Below are positions 38,032-47,116 of a DNA stretch of 64,000 nucleotides, in pieces (the stretch's first letter is position 1; each line of letters begins with the position of its first letter). The notes beneath the pieces are model-generated. The model was not told the origin of the DNA. It made no database searches and saw nothing but the letters and a program-made list of their open reading frames with translations. This DNA is from Gammaproteobacteria bacterium TMED1. GTDB lineage: Bacteria > Pseudomonadota > Gammaproteobacteria > Pseudomonadales > Azotimanducaceae. The stretch covers positions 25,604 through 89,603 of the forward strand of contig NHBG02000020.1 in NCBI GenBank assembly GCA_002167855.2, in the 5' to 3' direction. The position numbers and the translations under genes were made by a program.

Positions 38032-39105
38032 TCAATAATCATTCGCCGTTTCCTCTATAAGACTTCCAATCGCGCCAACGCTATCGACGATTTTAAAGTT
38101 TTGAATCTGTTGTATTATAATTTTCCTATTGTTGTACACATCATTAATAAGGTTAGTTAGACTGATAGGGGTAAGTTTCGCTTCCAAAAGCACACTGCTA
38201 TAACCCTTCGCAGCAAAGATCTCCGCATTCACAAGCTGGTCTCCACGGCTTGCCTTGGAGCTAAGAGGTATCAAGATATGAGGTTTTCGAGTGATGAGTA
38301 ATTCATAAATTGAATTTGCTCCGGCCCTAGAAACTACGACACTTGCGGAGGCGAGTATGTCTCCAAAATCCTCATAAAGAAATTCCCGCTGAAGATAACC
38401 AGGAGATTCTATATTTTTATCTAAGTTTCCAGGCCCCGCCACATGGACCACCTGATATCGAGGCAACAATCGATCAAGGCTATCTCGAACAACCTCATTA
38501 ATACTACTTGCACCCAGACTTCCTCCAAAAACAAGTACAATAGGTTTATCCTGCGAGAAACTAAGGAGATCGAAACCTCTTTGACTTCGACCATATAGCA
38601 AACTATGACGAATGGGCGTTCCAGTAACTACCGCTTTATCACCCCTTAGATATTTTTTTGTCTCTGGAAAATTTAGACAGAGCTTTTTAACGAATGGGTA
38701 ACAAAGTCGGTTCGCCAAACCCGGCGTGACATCAGACTCATGGCTAATTACGGGAATCCGAAGCAGCCATGCAGCGAACACTACAGGAACCGTTACAAAC
38801 CCTCCCTTCGAAAAAAGTATGTTTGGCCGTTCTCTAAAACTGATATAAATGCTCTGTAAACAACCCCAAAAAATTCGTGCGGGATCAATAAAATTGGCCC
38901 AATCAAAATATCTTCGAAGCTTACCCGAAGCTATTCCCAAATAACGAACGCCACTATTAGCTATAATTTCCCTTTCAATACCAGAGAGTGAGCCAACGTA
39001 GACGATATCCCAACCTAAGTCCTGAAAATATTCAATAAGTGCTATATTTGGGGTGACATGTCCGGCTGTGCCTCCCCCCGTAAACATTATTTTCAACTTC
39101 TTCAT
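38032..39105 (-). CDS. MurG-type GlcNAc transferase, Firmicutes-like
   Basis: This is a 357-residue GT28 glycosyltransferase. MurG adds GlcNAc to lipid I to make lipid II. The two G-loops are FTGGGTAGHVTPNIAL (residues 8-23) and LVFGGSLGASSINEVV. The segments SGKLRRYFDWANFIDPARIF, SKGGFVTVPVVFAAWLL and HESDVTPGLANRL match the MurG variant I know from Clostridia and Bacilli; the proteobacterial enzyme reads HEQNAVAGLTN at that place. It overlaps the hda stop by 4 bp and so is coupled to an hda-perM operon, not the dcw cluster. It is probably a second MurG acquired by transfer, or a related lipid-linked sugar transferase. Confidence 0.82.
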   Translation of the reverse strand: MKKLKIMFTGGGTAGHVTPNIALIEYFQDLGWDIVYVGSLSGIEREIIANSGVRYLGIASGKLRRYFDWANFIDPARIFWGCLQSIYISFRERPNILFSKGGFVTVPVVFAAWLLRIPVISHESDVTPGLANRLCYPFVKKLCLNFPETKKYLRGDKAVVTGTPIRHSLLYGRSQRGFDLLSFSQDKPIVLVFGGSLGASSINEVVRDSLDRLLPRYQVVHVAGPGNLDKNIESPGYLQREFLYEDFGDILASASVVVSRAGANSIYELLITRKPHILIPLSSKASRGDQLVNAEIFAAKGYSSVLLEAKLTPISLTNLINDVYNNRKIIIQQIQNFKIVDSVGAIGSLIEETANDY

Positions 39106-39761
39106 AAACCCAATATTCTTTTCACCAGAGGAATAGTTACTTTTCTCTGCTGAATTAGAGTCTCAAGCTCAATCTGATCCAATACTTCCATGAGAGATCC
39201 AATACTTCTTGCTACGCGACCGAGTAAAAAACGTGCAACATCCTTGTCTAAATTATACCCACGGGATTGTGCTCGCCTTTGTAAGGCTTGCAGCTTTTCT
39301 TGATCACTTAAAGAATCAGTATGTACTGTTACCGCGCTAATCAATCGGGAACGCAGGTCAATTAAATTAACAGCCAACCGATCAGGAGGAATTTTTGCAC
39401 TTAATACAAGACAGCCTTGCTTATCCTTGACTGCATTAATCAAATGAAATAGTGCAAGCTCCCAATCCGAGTCACCAATCACCTTATCAATATCATCGAT
39501 TGTAATAACCGATATAGCTTCAAGACCATTCAACAACTCTACCTCGTGATCCCAGAGTCTCTCTAAATAGATTGCAGATTTTTTCTTAGTACTCGCTGCA
39601 TGACACAGGGCCTGTAAAAGGTGGCTACAACCACTTTGAGCAGGACCCCAAAGATATACCAATCCAGTCAGCGAGGAGATCTTTGCAGATGCCTGACCAA
39701 CATAGTTGCAGAACGTTGCATCGCTCTCTAGACGGAAATTTAAAGCTAGTTGTCCTATCAT
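39102..39761 (-). CDS. hda: DnaA regulatory inactivator Hda
   Basis: This 219-residue AAA+ protein related to DnaA, when bound to the sliding clamp, stimulates DnaA-ATP hydrolysis. The N-terminal clamp-binding motif QLALNF is at residues 4-9. LVYLWGPAQSGCSHLLQAL is the degenerate Walker A typical of Hda, TIDDIDKV the Walker B, and DLRSRLISAVTV contains the arginine finger region. The start overlaps the perM stop by 4 bp. Order DUF2066-perM-hda is conserved in relatives. Confidence 0.92.
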   Translation of the reverse strand: MIGQLALNFRLESDATFCNYVGQASAKISSLTGLVYLWGPAQSGCSHLLQALCHAASTKKKSAIYLERLWDHEVELLNGLEAISVITIDDIDKVIGDSDWELALFHLINAVKDKQGCLVLSAKIPPDRLAVNLIDLRSRLISAVTVHTDSLSDQEKLQALQRRAQSRGYNLDKDVARFLLGRVARSIGSLMEVLDQIELETLIQQRKVTIPLVKRILGL

Positions 39762-40825
39762 TTGTCCCCTTTGGATCTATCGTAGAGTTCGCTGGAAAGA
39801 TAAGACGATTTCAAGTCTCTCAAGAACACCATCACTACAGCAGCAATTGGAAGCGCAAGAAGGACACCAAAAAAACCGAATAAGTGCCCAGCCGCCATGA
39901 CAGCAAAAATCACAGCAACGGGATGCAGACCTATACGATCGCCTACTAGGAGTGGTGTCAATATTATTCCTTCAAGTCCTTGCCCTAAAAGGAATACCAT
40001 TAAGATGTAAACAATAGGGGTAAGGTCTTGGAATTGAAACATAGCAGCCGTTATCGCCGAAAGAATACCTATTACGAACCCCAGATAAGGAACAATACTC
40101 GCTAGGCCCGAGACTAATCCTATAAGAATAGCTAAATCCAAACCAACAAAAGCAAGTCCCAATGCATAGACAAATCCCAACACGCACATTATAAGCAGCT
40201 GTCCCCTCAAGAATTGACTGAGGACCTCATCACACTCCCTCGTTAATTTAACAACTTTTGGTTCCACATTTAGAGGTATCATTTGACGTATTCTCTCAAT
40301 ACAGTCATCCCAATCTCGTAGAAGATAAAATGCAACAACTGGCACCAAAGTAATACTTATTAGGGCGTTAAGCATTGTCATACTTGAAGCCGTAACTTCT
40401 TGCACCAATTGTCCCACGAAATCCCCAGTCCGATGCCAATTATCAAAAATAGATTCTTTAAGCCGATCAGGGCTTATATCAAACGGATCTATGTTAAAGG
40501 TTGATACCAAATAGGGGCTCGCCACATTTTGCAACCAACTAATTATCTCCGGAATATCACTCACTAGACCTGACACTTCATCGAAGAGGACGGGTATCAC
40601 AACTACCGCTACACCGACTAGGATAAGAAGAAACACAGCAAAAACTATTAAAACAGCCAAAGTGCGGTTAACCCTCTGCCTCTCTAAACGATCAACCAGA
40701 GGATCTCCCAAATAGGCTAGAATAATACCTACAAGAAATGGCGTTAGTATAGCCTGAAGGTAGTAGACGACGATTAGCACCATTACTAGAGAAATCGAAA
40801 CTAAATATTTTTGGAAAACTGTCAT
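39758..40825 (-). CDS. perM: PerM-type AI-2E-family membrane transporter
   Basis: This 355-residue polytopic protein of the AI-2E/PerM permease family has about eight transmembrane helices. The central extracytoplasmic region includes SDIPEIISWLQNV, and the end GVLLALPIAAVVMVFLRDL is typical. An upstream ATG at 40921 would add 32 residues and overlap the DUF2066 gene; the start at 40825 (MTVFQKYLVS) fits the family, with GGGGA 9 nt ahead. Substrate is unknown. Confidence 0.87.
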   Translation of the reverse strand: MTVFQKYLVSISLVMVLIVVYYLQAILTPFLVGIILAYLGDPLVDRLERQRVNRTLAVLIVFAVFLLILVGVAVVVIPVLFDEVSGLVSDIPEIISWLQNVASPYLVSTFNIDPFDISPDRLKESIFDNWHRTGDFVGQLVQEVTASSMTMLNALISITLVPVVAFYLLRDWDDCIERIRQMIPLNVEPKVVKLTRECDEVLSQFLRGQLLIMCVLGFVYALGLAFVGLDLAILIGLVSGLASIVPYLGFVIGILSAITAAMFQFQDLTPIVYILMVFLLGQGLEGIILTPLLVGDRIGLHPVAVIFAVMAAGHLFGFFGVLLALPIAAVVMVFLRDLKSSYLSSELYDRSKGDK

Positions 40826-40868
40826 CACCAAGGATCCCCAACTAGCAAAAAAATAAATCTGTGGCGGC

Positions 40869-41924
40869 TTACCGAAGCCAGAGATAATGTAATTCATTTC
40901 CCTCACTGAGGGGTTTAACAAGCATCAGCTTTTCATCCAGCTCAATGGTTTCTATAAGTTGATCGCGCTGCCCCTCAATATCCAATTGGAAATTTGCTCG
41001 ACTATTTTCAAGGCTTAGAAGAAAGCTATTAGTTACAGGGGTTAAAGACTCTAGATAGGCGCTAAGCTCAGCATAATCACGCAAACTATTTACCGCTTCT
41101 ACCCTCAAACGCACCTCCCCGCGACTGGAATCAAGCGCGTATTGATTTGCGAGCTCGTTAGCTAAATGATCAATCACTCGTTGGAGGATTTCTCTACTCG
41201 TAAACGCTACATCGTCTAGGGTATACCAGCGATCTTCTATCAAAAAGGACCAGCTAGCAACCCAACGGTCTGGACTATCCATGTAAAGTCGCCCAGAGAT
41301 TATTGAATCTGGCCGATAACGTTGAGACGCCGCCTCTACACGACTTAGAAAAGCACCCCAAATCTCTGCTGTTGAGACTGCCTCAGAATCCTCGAGATCA
41401 AGTAATGGAAACAATAATGGTAGGCCTCGTAAATCAGCCTGGTCAATTAAATGTTTGTTGAACTCACCACTTTCAGATTCACCAAGAATACGTCGACCCA
41501 CGCTATCACTAACGGCAAGCCAAACCAGTACACTAGGGCGATTACTTCCCCATACTGGAAATAATCCGCTTCTTAATAGTCGAGATATTGCACTAGGATC
41601 GAATTGAAGCCTTAGTAGCCTGGCTGGAACCGAAACACCATCATGAATGAGCAACTTGTCTGTGGACGAATAACTATACTGGGAATAGTAAGCAGACGGG
41701 TTACGTAACGCACTAGCTACTATACTGCTGGCTTCGACTTCTTGGGTGCCAGAAACTCGAATAAGAACTTGCAGCAAACCCGCTCGAGCGCCCAAAGCCA
41801 ACTGCGCTTCACTCTCGTCAGCAACCAGAACATCTGCTATGTAAAGGTCATTTACCGGTAGTGCTATCACCTGAGTTACCCACAGGAATATAGTTATTAA
41901 TAGGGCTTGAGAACTTTTTCTAAT
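40869..41924 (-). CDS. DUF2066 periplasmic protein, apparent AUU start
   Basis: This 351-residue protein of the DUF2066 family is conserved beside perM and hda in Gammaproteobacteria; its function is unknown. The typical start of the mature domain is NDLYIADVLVADESEAQLAL. The first conventional start (GTG at 41870) removes the signal peptide. Upstream in frame the sequence reads RKSSQALLITIFLWVTQVIA, a clean signal peptide, back to ATT at 41924. AAGGA at 41933-41937 lies 8 nt before that ATT, and no ATG/GTG/TTG occurs between the in-frame TAA at 41945-41943 and the signal peptide. I therefore place the start at AUU. In Pseudomonas purM-purN lie directly upstream; here only 118 bp separate it from the divergent DUF3108 gene. 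Confidence 0.85.
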   Translation of the reverse strand: MRKSSQALLITIFLWVTQVIALPVNDLYIADVLVADESEAQLALGARAGLLQVLIRVSGTQEVEASSIVASALRNPSAYYSQYSYSSTDKLLIHDGVSVPARLLRLQFDPSAISRLLRSGLFPVWGSNRPSVLVWLAVSDSVGRRILGESESGEFNKHLIDQADLRGLPLLFPLLDLEDSEAVSTAEIWGAFLSRVEAASQRYRPDSIISGRLYMDSPDRWVASWSFLIEDRWYTLDDVAFTSREILQRVIDHLANELANQYALDSSRGEVRLRVEAVNSLRDYAELSAYLESLTPVTNSFLLSLENSRANFQLDIEGQRDQLIETIELDEKLMLVKPLSEGNELHYLWLR

Positions 41925-41932
41925 CGTGTATA

Positions 41933-41937
41933 TCCTT
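41933..41937 (-). promoter_or_regulatory. Shine-Dalgarno that places the DUF2066 start at AUU
   Basis: AAGGA on the minus strand, spacer TATACACG (8 nt), then ATT at 41924-41922, the first codon of a complete signal peptide. Confidence 0.65.
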
Positions 41938-42042
41938 ATTCTTTATTGGTTAAACTTTAGACTTTCTATTTCGCATTCCCATACATTAATCTGAGAAAGT
42001 AAGATTGTCATAAACTGGTGGACCATTTACAAGAACGATTCG

Positions 42043-42738
42043 ATGAAAATATTATATGTGTTAGGTCTAATATCCTGGTTAGAACTGGCTGCGGCAAAAC
42101 CAATACCATTTCGGGCCCTTTACCAGGCTAATTATAAGGGTCTGCCAATTAACGCAGTAGGTGTAAGAGAGCTTCGTGAAACAGGTAGCAATAAGTTTCT
42201 CTTTTCCTCTTCCGCAAGTACTTTCTTCTCTTCTATCAATGAAGAATCACTATTCAGCTGGGACGAACGAATAATTCCAATCGAATACAGGTATATTCGC
42301 CAAGGTTTAGGGAAAGATAAGAATGAACTGATAACCTTTGACTGGGAAACTAGTACCGCTAACTATAGTAGCGAAAACCACATTATTACCCATGGAGTTA
42401 TCGATAAACTCGCCTATCAACTGCAATTGCGACAAGATCTAATAAACGTAAACACTCCGCCTTGGCCGAAGATGAGTTATTCGGTCATGGAAGGAAACCA
42501 CTTGAAAAGATATGAATTTATGATAAGAGGGAAGCAAGATACTGAGACTCTAATTGGTAAATTCAAAACGGTAAAATTAGATCGTATCAGAGACAACACA
42601 GATAGAAAAACCACATTCTGGTTAGCTCTCGAATACGATTTTTTACTTATAAAATTTAAACAAAGTGAGCCAGGAGATACCTTTGAACTTTTATTAAAGC
42701 AGGCTGAGATCAATGGGCGCCAAATAAGGGGTGATTAA
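42043..42738 (+). CDS. DUF3108 periplasmic protein
   Basis: This 231-residue protein has a signal peptide cleaved after AAA ([18 protein letters not shown]). [20 protein letters not shown] at the mature N-terminus and YRYIRQGLG fit DUF3108, a beta-rich periplasmic family of unknown function found next to purN in Pseudomonas. Here purM and purN are missing between it and the DUF2066 gene. Its TAA stop shares TTAA with the stop of convergent dcd. Confidence 0.8.
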   Translation: MKILYVLGLISWLELAAAKPIPFRALYQANYKGLPINAVGVRELRETGSNKFLFSSSASTFFSSINEESLFSWDERIIPIEYRYIRQGLGKDKNELITFDWETSTANYSSENHIITHGVIDKLAYQLQLRQDLINVNTPPWPKMSYSVMEGNHLKRYEFMIRGKQDTETLIGKFKTVKLDRIRDNTDRKTTFWLALEYDFLLIKFKQSEPGDTFELLLKQAEINGRQIRGD

Positions 42739-43301
42739 GCTTTTGGCAACGTCACCCCAGTTTGACCCTGGTATTTTCCTCCACGATCAGCATAAGAAAT
42801 TTCACAAACCTCATCTGATTCAAAAAAAAGCATTTGTGCTACACCTTCATTTGCATAAATTTTTGCCGGCAGTGTTGTAGTGTTCGAAAACTCGAGTGTA
42901 ACATGACCTTCCCACTCCGGTTCGAGCGGCGTAACGTTTACTATTATTCCACACCGAGCATAGGTTGATTTTCCCAGACATACTGTGAGAACGCTCCTAG
43001 GAATACGAAAATATTCAACCGTCCTAGCTAGTGCAAACGAATTTGGAGGGACGATACAAACATCGCCCTTGTAATCAACAAAACTATTTGCATCAAAACA
43101 CTTTGGATCTACAACCGCCGAATGAATGTTAGTGAAGATCTTGAACTCATCGGAACATCTGACGTCGTAACCGTAACTAGAAGTACCGTAAGAAATTACC
43201 CTTCCCTGAGCACTCTCACGGATCTGATCGGCCTCGAAAGGCTTGATGAGATCATGATTGCCCGCCATATATCGTATCCATTTATCTGACTTAATCGCCA
43301 C
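42735..43301 (-). CDS. dcd: dCTP deaminase
   Basis: This 188-residue enzyme converts dCTP to dUTP for thymidylate synthesis. [15 protein letters not shown] start, [36 protein letters not shown] (catalytic Glu) and EGVAQMLFF are diagnostic. Start GTG at 43301. The gene is downstream of apbC as in Pseudomonas. Confidence 0.95.
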   Translation of the reverse strand: MAIKSDKWIRYMAGNHDLIKPFEADQIRESAQGRVISYGTSSYGYDVRCSDEFKIFTNIHSAVVDPKCFDANSFVDYKGDVCIVPPNSFALARTVEYFRIPRSVLTVCLGKSTYARCGIIVNVTPLEPEWEGHVTLEFSNTTTLPAKIYANEGVAQMLFFESDEVCEISYADRGGKYQGQTGVTLPKA

Positions 43302-43368
43302 AGTAGGGGTTTCTCTTATTTTGTAGGTTTTCTTTCATTGAATTAAAGGGATCGGAAGCTAGCCAGCG

Positions 43369-44193
43369 TTAGTCATCGATGATATCAATTTCTGGACCAC
43401 TTGACACCAAACTCGACAGTGATCTAGTCAACCTCTCAGCAGCCAAGTGCAGGGCTTTTGATGCTGGGCAGTCTGGATCTGAAATGACAATTGGCACTCC
43501 CTCGTCGGATTGTTTTCGAATCGAAAGGGATAATGGTAACTGAGCTAAAACTTTAGTTCCATATTCCAATGCAATACTCTCACCCCCATGACTACCGAAT
43601 ATTGCTTCTTCATATCCACAGTTGTTACAAACATGAGAACTCATATTCTCGACAATACCAAGTGTAGGAACTTCGACCTTGGTAAACATCTCAATGGCTT
43701 TTCTGGCATCTAATAACGAGATATCCTGGGGTGTGGTAACAATTACGGCTCCGCTTAGTGGAACACGTTGAGAAATCGTTAATTGAATATCGCCGGTCCC
43801 TGGGGGCATATCAACCAGTAAAATATCAAGATTTCCCCACTTAGTATCGGAGAGCATTTGCTGCAAAGCTCCACTAGCCATAGGGCCACGCCAAATGGCT
43901 GGAGTATTTGGCGACATTATGAAGCCCATGGTCATACACTTTACGTCGTGGGCTATTACCGGCATTAAGCGTTTGCCCGATAATTCTGGCTTCATACCCG
44001 AGACTCCCATCATATGACTTTGGCTGGGACCATAGATATCGGCATCGAGCAGGCCTACATTAAGGCCATTCCTCGCGAGTGCTACGGCAATATTCGCAGC
44101 GATAGTGGACTTACCCACACCACCTTTTCCCGAAGCGACAGCTAAAATGTCGCCGACTCCTGGCAAATCTAGCTTTTCAATTTTCTTACCGAT
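43369..44193 (-). CDS. apbC: Fe-S cluster carrier ATPase ApbC/Mrp, short form, possible AUC start
   Basis: This ParA-like P-loop ATPase of the Mrp/ApbC/NBP35 family carries and delivers Fe-S clusters. The deviant Walker A is ASGKGGVGKST, LLDADIYGPSQSHMMG follows, DMPPGTGD is switch II, and the cluster-binding CNNCGY pair lies near residue 215. The N-terminal DUF59 domain of E. coli Mrp (about 100 residues) is missing. A conventional start (TTG at 44166) has no Shine-Dalgarno. ATC at 44193, 6 nt after AGGAG (44200-44204), adds GKKIEKLDLPGVGD. An out-of-frame ATG at 44210 opens a 13-codon mini-ORF through the same region, so a frameshift in the N-terminus is an alternative. Confidence 0.85.
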   Translation of the reverse strand: MGKKIEKLDLPGVGDILAVASGKGGVGKSTIAANIAVALARNGLNVGLLDADIYGPSQSHMMGVSGMKPELSGKRLMPVIAHDVKCMTMGFIMSPNTPAIWRGPMASGALQQMLSDTKWGNLDILLVDMPPGTGDIQLTISQRVPLSGAVIVTTPQDISLLDARKAIEMFTKVEVPTLGIVENMSSHVCNNCGYEEAIFGSHGGESIALEYGTKVLAQLPLSLSIRKQSDEGVPIVISDPDCPASKALHLAAERLTRSLSSLVSSGPEIDIIDD

Positions 44194-44354
44194 GTTTTTC
44201 TCCTATTCATTGTGGTTTTAGGGAAACACTTAGCTCGATGAAGGTCAACATCAAAAAGGATATTGCAGGAGCAAAGCTATTATTCTCAAGAAAATGTCTT
44301 GAACACTGGTAGACCAGAAAATATAGTTATCTTTCCAAAAACAACTGTAATGCA

Positions 44355-46364
44355 ATGGCAACAAGAAGAATACTAGTAACAAGTGCTCTACCCAATGCTA
44401 ACGGCTCTATTCATCTCGGGCACCTTATGGAACATATTCAAACCGATATTTGGGTTCGGTTTCAGCGCTCTATAGGTAATGAGTGTATTTTCGTTTGTGC
44501 AGATGACACGCATGGTACGGCAATTATGCTTAGAGCAGATGAAAAAGACATCTCTCCAGAAACCTTAATAGAAGAAATCAGAGAGGAGCATGTAAGAGAT
44601 TTCTCAGATTTCCTCATAAGTCATGATAATTATTATACGACGCATTCAGAGGAAAACAGACAATATGCTAACTTCATTTTTAAAAAGCTAAAATCAAAGG
44701 GACAAATTCAGATGCGGTCCGTGGCACAGCTCTACGATCCTGTGAAGGAAATGTTTCTCGCTGATCGATTTATAATAGGGACATGTCCGAGATGTAACGC
44801 AGATGACCAATACGGTGATAACTGCGAAAACTGCGGTGCAACATATGATGCCACCGACCTTATTAATCCGCGATCAAAATTGTCTGGTGAAAAACCCGTT
44901 TTAAAAGAGTCAACCCACTTTTTTTTCACCTTATCCCAATTCTCTGATTTTCTTCGTGATTGGACAAGGAGCGGAACTCTCCAAGAACAAATTGCGAACA
45001 AACTCGCAGAATGGCTTAACTCTGGTCTTCAGGACTGGGATATTAGCCGTGATGCTCCATACTTTGGATTTGAAATTCCTGATGCTCCTGGGAAGTATTT
45101 CTACGTTTGGTTAGATGCTCCGATTGGATATCTCGCGAGCTTTAAAAACTATTGTGATTTTACAGGCGTCAACTTTGATGACTTTTGGAACCCCAACTCG
45201 AGCTGTGAGGTACATCACTTCATAGGCAAGGACATAATTAATTTTCACGCATTATTTTGGCCTGCAATACTGAAAGTGGCTGATTTTCGGACACCGACAA
45301 AAGTCCATGCTCATGGATTCGTTACGGTAGATGGTCAAAAAATGTCAAAGTCGCGTGGGACATTCATTAATGCCAGAACTTATTTAGATCACCTCAACCC
45401 TGAATATCTACGTTATTATTTCGCCGCAAAGATGAACGGTAATGTCGATGATCTCGACCTCTCTTTGGAGGATTTCGTTCAAAGAGTAAATTCAGACCTT
45501 GTCGGGAAAGTGATAAATATCGCGAGTCGATGTGCGGGTTTTATAAACAAGCAGTTTGATGGGAGATTAGCAAGACAAGTTAGCTCCTCGCTGGTAAGAG
45601 AATCCGTCGATAAGGGCGAGGACATAGCAGATTTCTACGAAACGGGCGACTATGGAAAAGCTGCTCGTGAAATCATGTCATTGGCAGATTACGCGAACAG
45701 ATACATAGATGAAAAAAAACCATGGATTATGATTAAGGACCAGGAAAATCGAGAGGAAGTGCAACAGGTTTGTTCTGACGGGATCAATTTATTTAGAATT
45801 ATTATGATTTATTTGCAACCAATCGTGCCTTCAATAGCAAAAGAAGCACAACTATTCCTAAATGTTAAAGACTTAAGCTGGATGTCCTGCCAAAATATAC
45901 TGATCAACCATCAAATTAATTCGTTTAAACCTCTACTAAGTCGGGTAGAAACGGCCTCGATGAAAGCTATAGTTGAAAAAAGCCGCATGGAGGCTGATAA
46001 GGTGAGCGCAGATATAAGTAAAAAACAAGGAGGAAAGGAAACGATAAAGCATGAAGATTTCGCTAAACTGGATTTGCGCGTTGCTCGCATCATCAAGGCA
46101 GAGTCTGTCCAGGGGGCTGACAAACTGCTTCGTTTGACTTTAGACCTTGGCGGAAAAGACAAAGAAGTATTGGCTGGGATAAAGGCATCTTATGCTCCTG
46201 ACGAGCTTGTCGGTAAATTAACAATAATGGTAGCAAACCTAGAACCCCGAAAGATGCAGTTTGGCATATCCGAGGGTATGGTTCTTGCTGCCGGAGATGG
46301 GAACTATGGGATGTTTCTCCTAGAACCTGATCCTGGCGCCGTACCCGGAATGAAAGTTACCTAG
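44355..46364 (+). CDS. metG: Methionyl-tRNA synthetase
   Basis: This 669-residue class I synthetase charges both initiator and elongator tRNA-Met. The HIGH motif lies in [12 protein letters not shown] (residues 16-27), the zinc knuckle [18 protein letters not shown] near residues 143-160, and KMSKS as [14 protein letters not shown]-terminal tRNA-binding OB domain ([20 protein letters not shown]) allows dimerisation. It is divergent from apbC and followed 4 bp later by rnfA. Confidence 0.97.
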   Translation: MATRRILVTSALPNANGSIHLGHLMEHIQTDIWVRFQRSIGNECIFVCADDTHGTAIMLRADEKDISPETLIEEIREEHVRDFSDFLISHDNYYTTHSEENRQYANFIFKKLKSKGQIQMRSVAQLYDPVKEMFLADRFIIGTCPRCNADDQYGDNCENCGATYDATDLINPRSKLSGEKPVLKESTHFFFTLSQFSDFLRDWTRSGTLQEQIANKLAEWLNSGLQDWDISRDAPYFGFEIPDAPGKYFYVWLDAPIGYLASFKNYCDFTGVNFDDFWNPNSSCEVHHFIGKDIINFHALFWPAILKVADFRTPTKVHAHGFVTVDGQKMSKSRGTFINARTYLDHLNPEYLRYYFAAKMNGNVDDLDLSLEDFVQRVNSDLVGKVINIASRCAGFINKQFDGRLARQVSSSLVRESVDKGEDIADFYETGDYGKAAREIMSLADYANRYIDEKKPWIMIKDQENREEVQQVCSDGINLFRIIMIYLQPIVPSIAKEAQLFLNVKDLSWMSCQNILINHQINSFKPLLSRVETASMKAIVEKSRMEADKVSADISKKQGGKETIKHEDFAKLDLRVARIIKAESVQGADKLLRLTLDLGGKDKEVLAGIKASYAPDELVGKLTIMVANLEPRKMQFGISEGMVLAAGDGNYGMFLLEPDPGAVPGMKVT

Positions 46365-46368
46365 ACGC

Positions 46369-46956
46369 GTGAGCGATGGCATAGCAATATTATTGACAAC
46401 AGTATTCGTCAATAACCTTGTTACTATTCAGTTCCTTGGACTTTGTCCCCTTCTCGGCGCCAGTCAAAAATTCGATAGTGCCATTGGAATAGCCGTGGGA
46501 ACGGCTTTTGTTTTAACCCTTGCATCTGCAGTAAGTTACATCATCGAATCCTGTATCCTTAGCCCCCTCGATTTACAATATCTTCGTCTCGTCATATTCA
46601 TAATATTAATTGTATCCTTGGTACGAATTTCCGAAATTATCATCAGAGCCACGCAACCACGACTACACGCGTTACTCCCGATATTCGGGATATCTGTTCC
46701 CTTGATAATTACAAACTGTGCGGTGCTCGGGGTCGCATTGATTAATGTCAGAGAGGCTCACTCATTTTTACAATCTATTTTTTTTGGCTTTGGCGCAGCC
46801 ATTGGTTTCGCCCTAGTATTGATACTCTTTGCGGCAATCCAGAGACAACAGAGAGCAAGTGTCGTCCCTAAGGTGTTTCGCGGGGCTGCAATTAATATGA
46901 TTACCGCAGGATTATTATCTCTCGCCTTTATGGGTTTCACGGGAATGGGCCAATGA
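46369..46956 (+). CDS. rnfA: Rnf electron transport complex subunit A
   Basis: This 195-residue integral membrane protein has six helices. Paired with RnfE it forms a pseudo-symmetric core that holds an intramembrane [2Fe-2S] cluster. The cysteine half-helices are present in VTIQFLGLCPLLGAS and LIITNCAVLGVALIN. GTG start 4 bp after the metG stop; length matches E. coli RsxA (193). Its TGA overlaps the ATG of the following 53-codon ORF. Confidence 0.93.
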   Translation: MSDGIAILLTTVFVNNLVTIQFLGLCPLLGASQKFDSAIGIAVGTAFVLTLASAVSYIIESCILSPLDLQYLRLVIFIILIVSLVRISEIIIRATQPRLHALLPIFGISVPLIITNCAVLGVALINVREAHSFLQSIFFGFGAAIGFALVLILFAAIQRQQRASVVPKVFRGAAINMITAGLLSLAFMGFTGMGQ

Positions 46957-47114
46957 ATACAGTGATCTTGGCACTGATAATAGGCGCCTTAGCTAGCATT
47001 AGTTTCCTTATGCTTTTATGTGACCCCATCTATCTAAGCAACATTCCTCTACGCAACACTCTCAGTAACTCAAAAACGAGACTTGCCATAAGATACGAAA
47101 CGAAAGATAAATAG
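46953..47114 (+). CDS. 53-residue membrane peptide in place of rnfB and rnfC
   Basis: This small ORF lies between rnfA and rnfD, exactly where rnfB and rnfC (together ~2 kb) are expected. ATG overlaps the rnfA stop as ATGA, and the stop is 2 bp before the rnfD ATG. The N-terminus MNTVILALIIGALASISF is a transmembrane helix like that of RnfB (E. coli RsxB starts MNAIWIAVAAVSLLG). The rest, to KTRLAIRYETKDK, has one Cys and none of the CxxCxxC iron-sulfur motifs of RnfB. It is either a functional micro-subunit or the remains of an rnfB-rnfC deletion that kept the anchor and fixed a new stop. Too short for many gene callers. Confidence 0.65.
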   Translation: MNTVILALIIGALASISFLMLLCDPIYLSNIPLRNTLSNSKTRLAIRYETKDK

Positions 47115-47116
47115 AA

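Noticed and set aside
40826..40921. N-terminal extension of perM from ATG 40921
   Set aside because: The extra 32 residues overlap the DUF2066 gene and do not look like the family N-terminus.
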